Assembly: GCF_918797505.1 (NCBI RefSeq)
Contig: NC_092794.1
Span: forward strand, 30,333,622 to 30,397,621
Direction of reading: 5' to 3'
DNA from: Bemisia tabaci
Lineage: Eukaryota > Arthropoda > Insecta > Hemiptera > Aleyrodidae
Length of the DNA stretch: 64,000 nt
Shown one piece after another: positions 24,001-33,600 of this stretch. A model generated the notes under the pieces. The model was not told where the DNA came from, did not search any database, and saw only the letters and a program-made list of their open reading frames with translations. How positions within the stretch are numbered: the stretch's first letter is position 1; every line of letters starts with the position of its first letter. Made by a program: the position numbers and the translations under genes.

Positions 24001-27000
24001 CGTATGGGGGACTGTTGTCACAGGTTTAGCAATCCTGCGGACCCCAGCTGGTAGCCCCTGCCTTAAAGGGGGCAGTGGAGATGGTCACCGGCCTGTGGGC
24101 GTATGAACCACCTGCTAGAAGGGCAGACAGGGCTCTGAGCTGAAGTGAAAGCAACCTGTCTAGGAGAGGCAACTCCGAAATCAAACCCTGGTCCTCCAGG
24201 TTGGGGGTTGAGTCATCGGGCTAACTCCCCGGTAGGTACTTGTAAAAGGTTTTACTGTTAAACGATCTAACAATACAAGCCTCGGTACCACTGGAACTAA
24301 ACGGACACGTCGACAAAAATTAAGAAAACGGACATTGGTATTTGGGACGTGGAATGTCCAAAGCATTTCGAATAAGCTACCGGAAGTGATATCGGAGATC
24401 CAGAAGCTTGAAGTGGATGTCGCTGTTCTTACTGAGACCAAGAAGAAAGGGCACGGGTCAGAGAATTACGGTGACTATGATCTATTCTACAGCGGCGTAG
24501 CCAAAGATCAGCGTGCTCAGCAAGGAGTAGCAATACTTTTGCGGAGAAGCCTACGTAAGTTCGTGGGCACTTGGGAGGCCGTCAACCAGCGCATCATCAA
24601 AATGAACCTTAACCTGTACGGACATAAGATCACGCTGCTCGGAGTATACGGTGTAAATGATGATGCCACTGTCGCATGTAAGGACCAATTCTTCGAAGAT
24701 CTGAATGATGAAATACTGACCGTTGGTGCTGGCAGGGAAGCCATTCTTATGGGTGATTTGAACAGCAGAACGGGACGACGAGTAAACTGTAAAGTTGTTG
24801 GACCGTTTGGGGAGGATGCTGTTAATGATAACGGTGATCGGCTCATCTCAATTTGTTCTCAAACTGAGATGAAAATTTTGAATGGCTTTTTTCAACACAA
24901 AGACATCCATAAGTATACCTGGGTCCAGCCAACGCGAGGATTGAAATCCATCATCGATTATGTAATTGTAAAGCACACTACTAAGTTGAAATTGCAGCAA
25001 GTTAGAGTGTGCAGGGGACTCTCTTGCGGCAGTGATCATCATTTCCTCCGAGCAGATATAGCGTTTCCCGTTAAAGGGATTAAAGATAAAGAGCCAATGC
25101 CTGAGCAACAGCAGAGTCAGGGAACGCAAAATCATGAAGTATGGTATAACATCGAAAGTTTGGAGCACCCTAGTGTCAAGGCTCTGTATCGGAAACGCTT
25201 AGATGAGAAGCTGGGGGATGGACTCTCGGGTACCACGGAAGAGCAATATCAGTTCATCAAAGATTGTATCCACTCTGCAGCGAAAGAAGCCCTAGGTGTT
25301 CACAAAACCAGTAATAAATACCAGCATCCTTACTGGTGGGATGAAGAAATTGAAGACGAGATAAATCTTAAGAGGCAAAAACACCTTATATTTCTGTCGT
25401 CTAAAAAGACTGAAGATAAAGTTGCTTACAGGAAAGCTCAGTCTAAAGTTAGGAGCCTCATAACACGGAAGAAGAATGAAGCTTGGGAAAGCAACTGTTC
25501 TAGAATTAACACCTACCTAGGGGGGAGAAAAAGTGCTGAGAGCTGGAAGTTAATTAAAGGTTTACGTAGAGACATGAAGCGCGACATCGTTTCTCCGATA
25601 TCACTTAAAAAACTGGAGGATCATTTTAAAGATCTTTTGACGGAAAGGCGCCCAGAGTTTCGAGACAACAGCACGGACAACGGAAGAATGAACAACTTGG
25701 AGATCCACACTTGTGACATAATTAAAGCGGTTAAAGAGCTAATTAATGACAAAGCACCGGGTCCTGGTGGGATTCCTGTCGAGTTGGTCAAGTACGGGAC
25801 TGCCAAGCTCTTTGAGTGCCTCAGAAAACTGATGCAACAATGCATCAGGGGTGACGAGGTACCAAGGGAGTGGAAGGAGTCTTGGATCAAGGCCATCTAC
25901 AAAAAGAAGGGAAGGAAGGACGACTGTAACAACTACCGGGGGCTCTCAGTGACCGGGACAATAAGCAAAGTGTACGGGAAGATACTGAAAGCGAAGATCG
26001 AGGACGAATGGCAGGATCACGAAGCAGAGGAGCAGGCTGGTTTTAGAGCTGGCAGGTCTACGATAGATCACCTCTTTGTTATTGTCCAGGTCATTGAGAA
26101 GAAAATGGCCGTAGCTCAGGAACTGCATTTAATTTTTGTGGATCTCCAGAAGGCGTATGACAGCGTGCCGTTGGTGAAACTTTGGGAGGCCTTGGAAAAA
26201 TCGAATTTTAACGGGGGGTTGATTGACGCTGTTAAGCGATTTTATAAAGGGAGTTTTACCAAAGTTAAGTGCCATGGGGGGTTGTCAGCGGGATTTTATG
26301 TGACTAAGGGTTTAAAACAGGGATGTTGTTTGTCGCCAACATTATTTAAAATTTATCTCGAGTGCGTGCTAAAAGAATGGAAAAAGAAATGCTCTGGTAT
26401 GGGTGTCCCCTTGGGTGATCTCGAAACTCTGTTTACTCTGTGCTTTGCTGATGACCAGGTGGTGGTTGCTCAAGATCAAGATGACGCGGAATACATGATG
26501 CGCAAGTTAGTAGAAGAGTATCGGAAGTGGGGTCTGGAAGTCAGCATATCCAAATCTGAGAAGATGACTTTTGGCGGTGATCAGCAAAGCATTGAGTTGG
26601 AGGATGGGCAGCAGATCAAAGGCTGCGAGCACTTTAAGTACTTGGGAGTGCGGTTGACCCAGGATGGAAGGACGGATCAAGCTATCAGGGAAAGGAACAC
26701 CTTAGCAAGGAAGGCTATAGCGATGTTAAATGGAATCCTCTGGGATCAGCGGATTTCCAAAGATAACAAGAGGAGGATATACAACGCTGTAGTCAAAAGT
26801 ATATTAACATACGGATGTGAAGTTTGGCAGCTGAAGAAACGGACACAGGATATGCTAAGAGCAACGGAGATGGATTTCTGGAGAAGGTCAGCAGGAATTT
26901 CTAGGAGAGATCGGGTCCGTAATGATAGAGTGCGTCAGATAATGGAAGTCGAAAATGACATCGTGTTCGACGTCATGACCAAACAACTTGTTTGGTATGG

Positions 27001-27228
27001 TCATGTCAATAGGATGACGGAAGAGAGGCTGCCAAAAAAGATGCTTGATTGGGTTCCTCCTGGGAGGAGACGTAGGGGACGCCCAGTGAGAGGTTGGCGA
27101 CAGGGGGTGTTAAATGAGATAAGAGATTGTCAACTCCCTGATGACCTGTGGGAAGACCGAGCTTTGTGGCGATTAGGCGTCGCACAGCGCCAAAGAGCGC
27201 TATAAAAGCGACTCATATATATATATAT
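24001..27228 (+). mobile_element. Full-length RTE-type non-LTR retrotransposon
   Basis: Flanked by 17-bp direct repeats ATTACCAAAAAGTGACC (23984-24000 and 27229-27245), a target duplication of the size made by target-primed reverse transcription. It has a ~330-bp 5' region, one long ORF, a very short 3' region and a simple (AT)n tail, all typical of the RTE clade. Removing the element plus one repeat copy (3,245 bp) rejoins the BEL frame exactly. The endonuclease resembles the one found in 'craniofacial development protein 2-like' RTE-derived entries. Confidence 0.93.
24335..27205 (+). CDS. RTE endonuclease/reverse transcriptase
   Basis: About 956 codons without a stop. The N-terminal apurinic-type endonuclease (EEP fold) shows 'FGTWNVQSI', 'LTETKKKG', 'MGDLNSR' and 'GSDHHFLRADI', supplying the expected Asn, Glu, Asp and His residues. 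The reverse transcriptase follows: 'DKAPGPGGIPVELVKYG', 'QAGFRAGRSTIDHLF', 'FVDLQKAYDSVP' (first Asp), 'GLKQGCCLSPTLF', 'CFADDQVVVAQ' (FADD catalytic pair), then the 'YGCEVWQL' and 'WYGHVNRM' C-terminal region. The open frame extends upstream of 24335 to ~24235 as a basic stretch ('KRTRRQKLRKRT'), but no ATG is present, so the true start is unresolved. The gene nicks DNA and copies its own RNA; it looks recently active. Confidence 0.92.
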   Translation: MVFGTWNVQSISNKLPEVISEIQKLEVDVAVLTETKKKGHGSENYGDYDLFYSGVAKDQRAQQGVAILLRRSLRKFVGTWEAVNQRIIKMNLNLYGHKITLLGVYGVNDDATVACKDQFFEDLNDEILTVGAGREAILMGDLNSRTGRRVNCKVVGPFGEDAVNDNGDRLISICSQTEMKILNGFFQHKDIHKYTWVQPTRGLKSIIDYVIVKHTTKLKLQQVRVCRGLSCGSDHHFLRADIAFPVKGIKDKEPMPEQQQSQGTQNHEVWYNIESLEHPSVKALYRKRLDEKLGDGLSGTTEEQYQFIKDCIHSAAKEALGVHKTSNKYQHPYWWDEEIEDEINLKRQKHLIFLSSKKTEDKVAYRKAQSKVRSLITRKKNEAWESNCSRINTYLGGRKSAESWKLIKGLRRDMKRDIVSPISLKKLEDHFKDLLTERRPEFRDNSTDNGRMNNLEIHTCDIIKAVKELINDKAPGPGGIPVELVKYGTAKLFECLRKLMQQCIRGDEVPREWKESWIKAIYKKKGRKDDCNNYRGLSVTGTISKVYGKILKAKIEDEWQDHEAEEQAGFRAGRSTIDHLFVIVQVIEKKMAVAQELHLIFVDLQKAYDSVPLVKLWEALEKSNFNGGLIDAVKRFYKGSFTKVKCHGGLSAGFYVTKGLKQGCCLSPTLFKIYLECVLKEWKKKCSGMGVPLGDLETLFTLCFADDQVVVAQDQDDAEYMMRKLVEEYRKWGLEVSISKSEKMTFGGDQQSIELEDGQQIKGCEHFKYLGVRLTQDGRTDQAIRERNTLARKAIAMLNGILWDQRISKDNKRRIYNAVVKSILTYGCEVWQLKKRTQDMLRATEMDFWRRSAGISRRDRVRNDRVRQIMEVENDIVFDVMTKQLVWYGHVNRMTEERLPKKMLDWVPPGRRRRGRPVRGWRQGVLNEIRDCQLPDDLWEDRALWRLGVAQRQRAL

Positions 27229-27245
27229 ATTACCAAAAAGTGACC

Positions 27246-28375
27246 ATTTGGTAAATTTACTCATCGATTGTTTTCATCAACGATACTTACATGCTGGACC
27301 AAGATTACTACAATCTCTCTTGGCTCGCCAATTTTGGATTCCCTGCGCTCGCCAAATCATTCGCTCAAGACTGAGCAAATGCCTTCCTTGTTTTCAAGTT
27401 AAACCTTCGAATGCCGTGCCCTTGATGGGAGACTTGCCCTCCTGTCAAGTCAACCCTACAAAGGTATTTTTGGAAGTGGGTCTGGATTTTGGAGGCCCTT
27501 TTGAACTCAAAGAACACAATCGCCGAATTCCGAGAAAAATTAAGGGTTATTTGTGTTTATTTTTATGCATGGCGACAAAGGCTGTTCATATAGAAGTAGT
27601 CAGTGACCTCACTGTTGAAGCCTTTCTTGCGTCATTAGACCGGTTTGTTAGCCGCCGTGGCTTATGCAAAAAACTTTTTAGTGACAACGCTACAAATTTC
27701 ACCGGGGCAAAACGACATCTCTCTGAACTTTATACATTTTTACTCTCTCAAAAAGAAACACTGGATGATCAACTGGCAAGCAGGCAAATTGAATGGAATT
27801 TCATCCCCCCTTCTGCTCCCCATTTTGGAGGTGTTTGGGAATCAGGAATCGCTTCAGCAAAATACCACTTAAAAAGAATAATTGGCGACCAATCTTTGAC
27901 ATTTGAACAATTGACTACAGTTTTTGCAAAAATTGAAGCCATCTTAAATTGCAGACCTCTATGTTATCTATCAACTGACCCTACTGAAGTTGACATCCTG
28001 ACTCCAGGACATTTTTTAGTAGGTGGGCCGTTAGTTGCGGTACCCGAATACGATTTTGCTGAAGTGGCTACTAACCGGCTGTCCAGCTGGCAGCTACTCC
28101 AGAAAATCACTCAGCAATTTTGGAAAATATGGAGTAGAGATTATCTTCACACCTTGATTCAACGGACAAAATGGCAACAACGCCAAGAAGATTTGAAAAT
28201 TGGGGCAGTGGTCCTCATGGCAGACAACGATACCGCCCCAACTCACTGGAAAAAAGGAATCATCGATGCCGTTCACCCCGGAAAGGATGGTGTGGTGAGA
28301 GTGGTGACAGTCCGCACGGCTCGGGGAACATACAAGCGTCCGGCCGTAAAAATTTACCCTCTTCCCAGTCATTAA
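27246..28375 (+). pseudogene. pol: BEL integrase and C-terminal domain (severed from pol)
   Basis: Continues the BEL pol frame after the RTE insertion. The zinc-binding HHCC domain opens it ('CFHQRYLHAG', 'KCLPCFQ'), then the DDE core: 'VGLDFGGPF' (~27478), 'FSDNATNFTGAK' (~27678) and 'PPSAPHFGGVWESG' (~27806, catalytic Glu). Then 'LTPGHFLVGGPL' and 'WSRDYLHTLIQRTKW' mark the DUF5641-type C-terminal domain found in BEL/Pao integrases, ending 'KIYPLPSH'. This half is uninterrupted, but it is separated from the rest of pol and cannot be made as part of the polyprotein. Confidence 0.92.
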
Positions 28376-28711
28376 AGCTGCACCCTCCGCTCCGACCACT
28401 TGACACCCTCACCTTGACGGGCCCACATGTGCCCTCAGGTTATCATCATTCAACGGCACTCATAATTTGAAAGGCTCATTTGCAGCTCAAGAAACCGCAA
28501 TATGAAACACGACTCTGAACAGTTCAATTTTATGTTTTTCTCCTCTTTTTGATTTTATTACTTGCTTTCTTCCCTAAAATTTTGAGCAGCTCTTCTGAAG
28601 CCTCAGTTCTCGCTCATCGTTTGTGAAAGTAAGTCTCGCTTCATGTGTCCATCGAAATGGAAGATTCAGATTGGTTATTGCGAACCCTCGAGTAGTTCGC
28701 GGTCGGGGGTA

Positions 28712-29230
28712 TGTTGGGTTTCAACCTACTTATGTTATTTTAAGTTTTTATCTATACTTTCAGACATGTAAAATTTTATTCATTAATCATAAGATAATCA
28801 TTAAGTTTCATTTTTGTATGTTCACCACTCTGCGGTGCTATTTGACTTATTTCTATGTAGACCCCCCTCGCCCTCCGTCTCCTGACGGCTCCTTGGCCAG
28901 GGCCACCCCTCGAAGCATCATCCCCACTCCAGCGCCCCAGATGCGCGCGCATCCTCCGCCGAGTGGAGGACCCCGTCTTCCCAGCGGCCGCTCTTGCCGC
29001 TGCGATTCAGTCCCGTTTTCAGAGCCCCCTGCGCTTCACTTGAATTCGAGGCTCCTGGCCTGTTCAGTAGACAAATCCTATTTATTTGCCGCAGAGTGGG
29101 TACACCTTGTACGTCACTTCGCCAAATAAATCTAAAGTGTGAAACATTACCCCGTGTTACATCACTTACCCTGACTCCTGACTCCACTGAGTCAATTGAG
29201 CAGCTACCGGCACGAACTTGGCACATCTTT
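28712..29230 (+). repeat. Probable BEL 3' LTR
   Basis: Begins TGTTGGGTTTC directly after a G-rich stretch (GCGGTCGGGGGTA, a polypurine-tract candidate) and contains AATAAA at ~29125. With no 5' LTR in the window the right border is a guess. DNA at 29231-29690 holds T-rich sequence and no gene. Confidence 0.5.
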
Positions 29231-29694
29231 TAGGTGCGCTGAAAAGTTCGCGCTGACTCTCAATTTGGCTCACGGCACGGACTGGGCACGTCGCTGACGC
29301 GCTTAACAGTTCGCGCTGATTGACACTTTTCTCTATTTTTTTTTTTATTATTTTATTTATTTAGTTGAGGGACGTCGAAACCCCCCCAAGGGAAAGCCAT
29401 ACTTTATTTTTTATTATTTATTTATTTGTTTTTGGTTTTGGTTTTGACGGTTCCCGTTCACTCCTTTTTAATATGCGTTTCATCGTTGATACCCTCCTCC
29501 TTCTTAATTTGTTCCGCACAGTCTTCATGCTTTTCCCCTTGTTTATAAAATTTATCACAGATATCACTTTGGATGAAAGTTTCAACAATCTGTTGTGTTT
29601 GTTCTTGAGCAGTCATGATAAAGATACCTACTACTTTCAGCTCTAAGTTTTCCGAGTCGGTAAGAAAAGGAAATTTACACTATCTTTAAGTTGT

Positions 29695-29880
29695 AAGATT
29701 CTGTTCACTGAAAAGATTTCAGAGCGAACAACTGAATACTAGTATAAGCTCAAGGTTTTCTGATTTCGTCAGAACAGAAAATCAACACTATTTTCTCGTT
29801 TGTAGGATTCTGTTCGTTGAAAAGATTTCAGAGTGAATATGTGAATACTATTATAAGCTCGAGAGTTTCTAGTATCATCA
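29695..29880. repeat. Two tandem copies of about 109 bp
   Basis: 'GATTCTGTTC-TGAAAAGATTTCAGAG' followed by 'GAATACTA-TATAAGCTC' occurs at ~29697 and ~29806 with moderate divergence. Confidence 0.65.
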
Positions 29881-30288
29881 AAACTGAGACTGACGAGCTT
29901 TCTACTCGGAAGTAAATATATATATAGTTTCCATACCGAGCGGAAAGAAACTGTAGAGTCATAATTTTTACCTCAAAGTAAGTATAGTAGTACTAGGGGC
30001 CTGAGGCCGCTACGCGGCCGCTTAACACTGAAAGGGAACTGCTCGTAAGAAATCGTAGAATAACCACGTTCAAGTTATTTAAAAGATAAATGGATAATAA
30101 TGCGGATGGATGCACACCAAAAAAATCGTATTAATCTCCCATTGCAGTGAGATGTACCACTTCTCTTGTTTTAAAATAATTATCGCGAACACAAACATTT
30201 ACATATTCTGTAACTTAAAATGAAAAGAAAAAATTAAAAATAAAATTTCTTAAAAAATTACACTTAATTTTGATATTTATTATAATTT

Positions 30289-30431
30289 AATAACAATTTG
30301 CATTGATGATAAATTTTGAAAGAAGATATAACAGGTTCTGAAATTGTGGAAATGGAGATGTTGCACGTGTGGGGAATTTGCGATTTCACTATTGTTATGT
30401 TGAAGTTGGCGAGAAACACGATGGTCCCTCG

Positions 30432-30472
<41 letters not shown>

Positions 30473-30736
30473 GTGTTGCTTGATCAAAATTTATGAATAA
30501 CATCCAGAAGTATAAAAATTGCAAGGCATCTGAAAGTTTTTCGGTAAGGAGGAGCATAACATGAAATTGCATGTGTGAAGAATTTGCGATTTGATTAATA
30601 ACAATTTGCATTGATGATAATTTTGAAAAAAGATTTAACAGGTTTTGAAATTGTGGAAATGGAAATGTTGCGTGTGTTAGGAATTTGCGATTTGACTGTT
30701 GATTCTTATGTCGAAGTTCGCGAGAAACACGATGGT
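30289..30736. repeat. Two copies of a 308-bp-spaced repeat, the Polinton target
   Basis: 'AATAACAATTTGCATTGATG' starts copies at 30289 and 30597. Each continues through 'ACAGGTT-TGAAATTGTGGAAATGG' to 'CGAGAAACACGATGGT'. The first copy reads on as GATGGTCCC and then into a 40-bp A-run (30431-30470); the second is cut at GATGGT by the Polinton. A third, inverted and more diverged copy lies at ~44160-44400 and again in the duplicate. Confidence 0.75.
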
Positions 30737-31889
30737 AGTAGTATGATAATGAGGATATACCCACACTTTTGACCTTTAAGACGGCACCTACGTGACCCCG
30801 GTGTGACATCACTAGCGACTGTTGCGGGAATCGGTGTGACGTCACTGGCGACTGGTTGCGGGTTGCCTACCTATCGTTGCCAGTGTTGTAAAATTGTGCA
30901 GAACCTATCGTTACCAGTGTTGTAAAATTGTGCAGAAAAATCGGAATTAATTTACGGTGAGGGGTGGGGTATGGTGCATGATTTTACAACCATGATTGGT
31001 CGTCACTAGCGACTGTTGCGGGTTGCCTACCTATCGTTACCAGTGTTGTAAAATTGTGCAGGAAAATCCGAACTATTCCGCGATAATCTGGCAACAATGT
31101 TATCATGTTACGAGGTGTTGTAAAATTGTGCGGAAAAATCTGAATTTTTTTAGGATGAGGGCTGGGGTATGGTGCATGATTTTCCAACCACGGTGTGACG
31201 TCACTAGCGACTTGTTAATTGTTGCGGGTTGCCTACCTATCGTTACCAGTGTTGTAAAATTGTGCAGAAAAATCGGAATTAATTTACGGTGAGGGCTGGG
31301 GTATAGTATATGCTTTTACAACCATGGTGTGACGAGACTAGCGTAGACTGTATCGTTACCAGTGTTGTAAAATCGTGCAGAAAAATCTGATTTAACCGGG
31401 GAGGGGCGTGGGTCACTTGAGAGTTGACTGGTTAATTGATGCGGCTTGCTTGCCTGTTAGGGACGACGGGTAAGTTTATTCGTTACCAGTGTTGTAAAAT
31501 TGTGCAGAAAAATCGGGATTATTTCGGGGTGATGGATAGGAACAATTAGCTTTTCTTAACCACAACCGATTAATCCCTGCGGTTAGCCTACCCAACCGGG
31601 TGAAACGTGATAAGTTTACCTCCCAAAACCTTAAAACTTCCCCGTAAATATTAAAAAAAAGGAGGGAAAAACGAGAAACAAGGAGTAATACCAGTGTTGT
31701 AAAATCGTGCAGAAAAATCTGATTTAACCGGGGAGGGGCGTGGGTCACTTGAGAGTTGACTGGTTAATTGATCCGGCATGCCTGTCACGGGCGACGGGTA
31801 AGTTTATTCGTTACCAGTGTTGTAAAAATCGGGGTTATTTCGGGGGGAGCGTTGGACCATGATATAAATATGAAAGCATTCCTTTTAAC
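30737..31889 (+). repeat. Polinton left TIR with internal iterons
   Basis: The outer 954 bp (30737-31690) pairs with 42853-43803; the inner 199 bp (31691-31889) is absent from that right TIR but present in the longer copy at 46217-47367. The motif 'CCAGTGTTGTAAAATTGTGC' (with GTGCAGAAAAATC after it) occurs about nine times: near 30880, 30914, 31040, 31111, 31246, 31359, 31486, 31691 and, truncated, 31814. Between copies are repeated GTGTGACGTCACTAGCGACT blocks. A 332-bp direct duplication is visible (31359 onward against 31691 onward). Short open frames inside the TIR are not genes. Confidence 0.92.
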
Positions 31890-31916
31890 GGTGTTAGTTT
31901 TGTTTCGAGTGTTAAA

Positions 31917-32603
31917 ATGAAATTTTTCCAACAACCTAAACGTCTTAAAATCGAAAACAAAGACCCCGATGTTAAGGCGAAACGAATACCACGTCACAGT
32001 GATTTGCTTCCTGATACGATCAGATGCATAGTTTGTGGTCCTTCCAATTGTGGGAAAACCAATGTTGTATTGTGTCTGCTCCTCGAAAAGAACGGGTTAA
32101 AATTTGAAAACGTTTATCTCTATTCGAAAACCCCGTTCCAACCAAAATATGAGCAGCTTCGTCTTATTTTCGATTAGATACCCGATCTCGGGTATCATGT
32201 TTATGGGGAAAATGTTGAAATTGTGAAACCTCGCGATGCGAAGAAGAATTCCATTTTCATTTTTGACGATGTAGCTTGCGATAAGCATGATGTAATGCGA
32301 GAATATTTCAGTATGGGACGACACAGTGGCGTCGATTGTTTCTATCTGGGACAGACTTACAGTCGTATACCGAAGCAGTTGATTAGAGACAATTCGAATC
32401 TTTTGGTAATTTTTAAGCAAGACGATACCAATTTACGTCATGTTTACGATGATCATATAACAACAGACATGAGTTTCAATACGTTCAAGACAATGTGTTC
32501 CCTATGCTGGGAAAATAAGTATGGATTTCTAGTCGTTGACAAGGACAGTGAATTGGAGACGGGAAGATATAGGAAAGGTTTCGATGTGTATATAAAACCG
32601 TAA
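31917..32603 (+). pseudogene. Polinton packaging ATPase (A32-like)
   Basis: 228 codons in one frame, broken by a TAG at 32175-32177. The Walker A motif 'CGPSNCGKTN' lies at ~32037-32066. The Walker B strand 'IFIFDDVACD' lies at ~32254-32283, followed by 'YFSMGRHSGVDCFYLGQT', the sensor-like Gln strand of FtsK/HerA-type genome-packaging ATPases. In relatives this motor pumps viral DNA into the capsid. It is the first gene inside the left TIR, 28 bp from its inner edge. The length fits Polinton ATPases, so apart from the single stop the gene is intact. A sequencing error or stop readthrough cannot be excluded. Confidence 0.87.
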
Positions 32604-32633
32604 ATTTCCCTCGCCTCATCATCATTCGAGAAG

Positions 32634-32784
32634 ATGGAGCTTATGAGCGAAGTAGCCGATGCTCGTGAAATTGTGAAGAGGAAATTCGCCGCTTTGCGAC
32701 GCGGTGAAGCCGAAACCGAGATTCAACTCGAAAAACGATTCAAGCCTATCTCGCAACCGTTGAAAGCATTACTCAACCATCATC

Positions 32785-32819
<35 letters not shown>

Positions 32820-33562
32820 CCTAAACAAGAGTATCTGGAAGAAAAGCAGGAGGAAGAGAAGGAGGAGGAGGAGGAGGAGAAGGAGGAGGAAAGGGAATCT
32901 AATGATGATGATCGCTTAGAGGAAGAAGAAGAAGAAGAAGAAGATCGAGAAATTACTCTCGAAGAATATGTGGCCAAGGAGCAATTTTCGAGTCGAGTGA
33001 CCCCCTACATCTACGGAGGGTAACATACGACCCGGATCAGAATAAATATAAAATCGGTGGTGAGGTAATCGATTTCCAGCGAGACGATGACACATTTATG
33101 ATTAATAACGCGCGATTTCCCTATACTCCGGGATTGTTGGAGCTCATTTTCAAGAAAAAGCCGGTAGATTACACCACCGCCGATCTGGAACAATATAAAA
33201 GGATACTTTTACTCACAAACGCTCATAGAGTATCCTACGCATCAGACGGAGCGATTCGAACCATTAGTTCGAATAAATATAAACTTGTGAAGAAAGTGTG
33301 AACATCGCTGCCCGGCGGCGACGACAGTGAAGGAAACTCGCCGTCAACTCCGAGGAAGAAGAAGAAGAAGAAGAAGAAAACCAGTAGAGGCGTTTTCGTG
33401 CCTCTGAAGCGTGATCGAGACTACGTCTACTGGGACGATCCGAACGAATTAGTCAAGCGATTGTCTTTGTTGATTGCTTCCCGCGCAGCCGGTCATAGCG
33501 GACTCGAACGAGAGATACTCAGTATCGAGGAAGAGCTTCGCGAGAGTGGTTATATTCTCTAG
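32634..33562 (+). pseudogene. DUF8207-like Polinton protein, broken
   Basis: Starts 30 bp after the ATPase ('MELMSEVADAREIVKRKF') and has a polyglutamine run (CAA repeats at ~32782-32820), then a long Glu-rich tract. A one-base frame loss near 33020 joins it to the next frame ('TYDPDQNKYKIGGEV', 'YTPGLLELIFKKKP'). A TGA at 33299-33301 precedes, in the same frame, a Lys-rich stretch and 'DYVYWDDPNELVKRLSLL ... AAGHSGLEREILSIEEELRE', ending at 33562. This C-terminal signature recurs in Polinton-encoded proteins of many arthropods (I recall it as DUF8207). Role unknown. Low-complexity expansion and two breaks indicate decay. Confidence 0.72.
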
Positions 33563-33600
33563 TGCTGTTACTCCCTCCGTTTTAAGTGCTTGTCATCATC

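Larger units (their letters stand above)
19882..29230 (+). mobile_element. BEL/Pao LTR retrotransposon, 5'-truncated and nested
   Basis: Gag C terminus, retroviral-type protease, RT fragment, RNase H, integrase and the C-terminal DUF5641-like domain occur in BEL/Pao order on the plus strand. The 5' LTR and early gag are missing; the copy begins at the RTE fragment junction at 19882. Two later insertions (21187-22510 and 24001-27228) can each be removed with one target copy and the reading frame is kept. Internally ~1.1 kb of RT is missing where the first insertion lies. The 3' LTR appears to begin at about 28712; its end is only approximate because there is no 5' LTR for comparison. Confidence 0.9.

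Noticed and set aside
28623..29233. 168-codon frame and its antisense partner in the BEL 3' region
   Set aside because: They lie in the 3' untranslated/LTR region of the retrotransposon and resemble nothing known.
30984..31748. Open frames inside the Polinton TIRs (also 43194-43556, 46354-47118)
   Set aside because: They recur only because the TIR is repeated, have no domain resemblance, and overlap the iteron array on both strands.
32783..32977. Ser/Cys-rich minus-strand frame
   Set aside because: Antisense of the polyglutamine and polyglutamate codon runs in the DUF8207-like gene.
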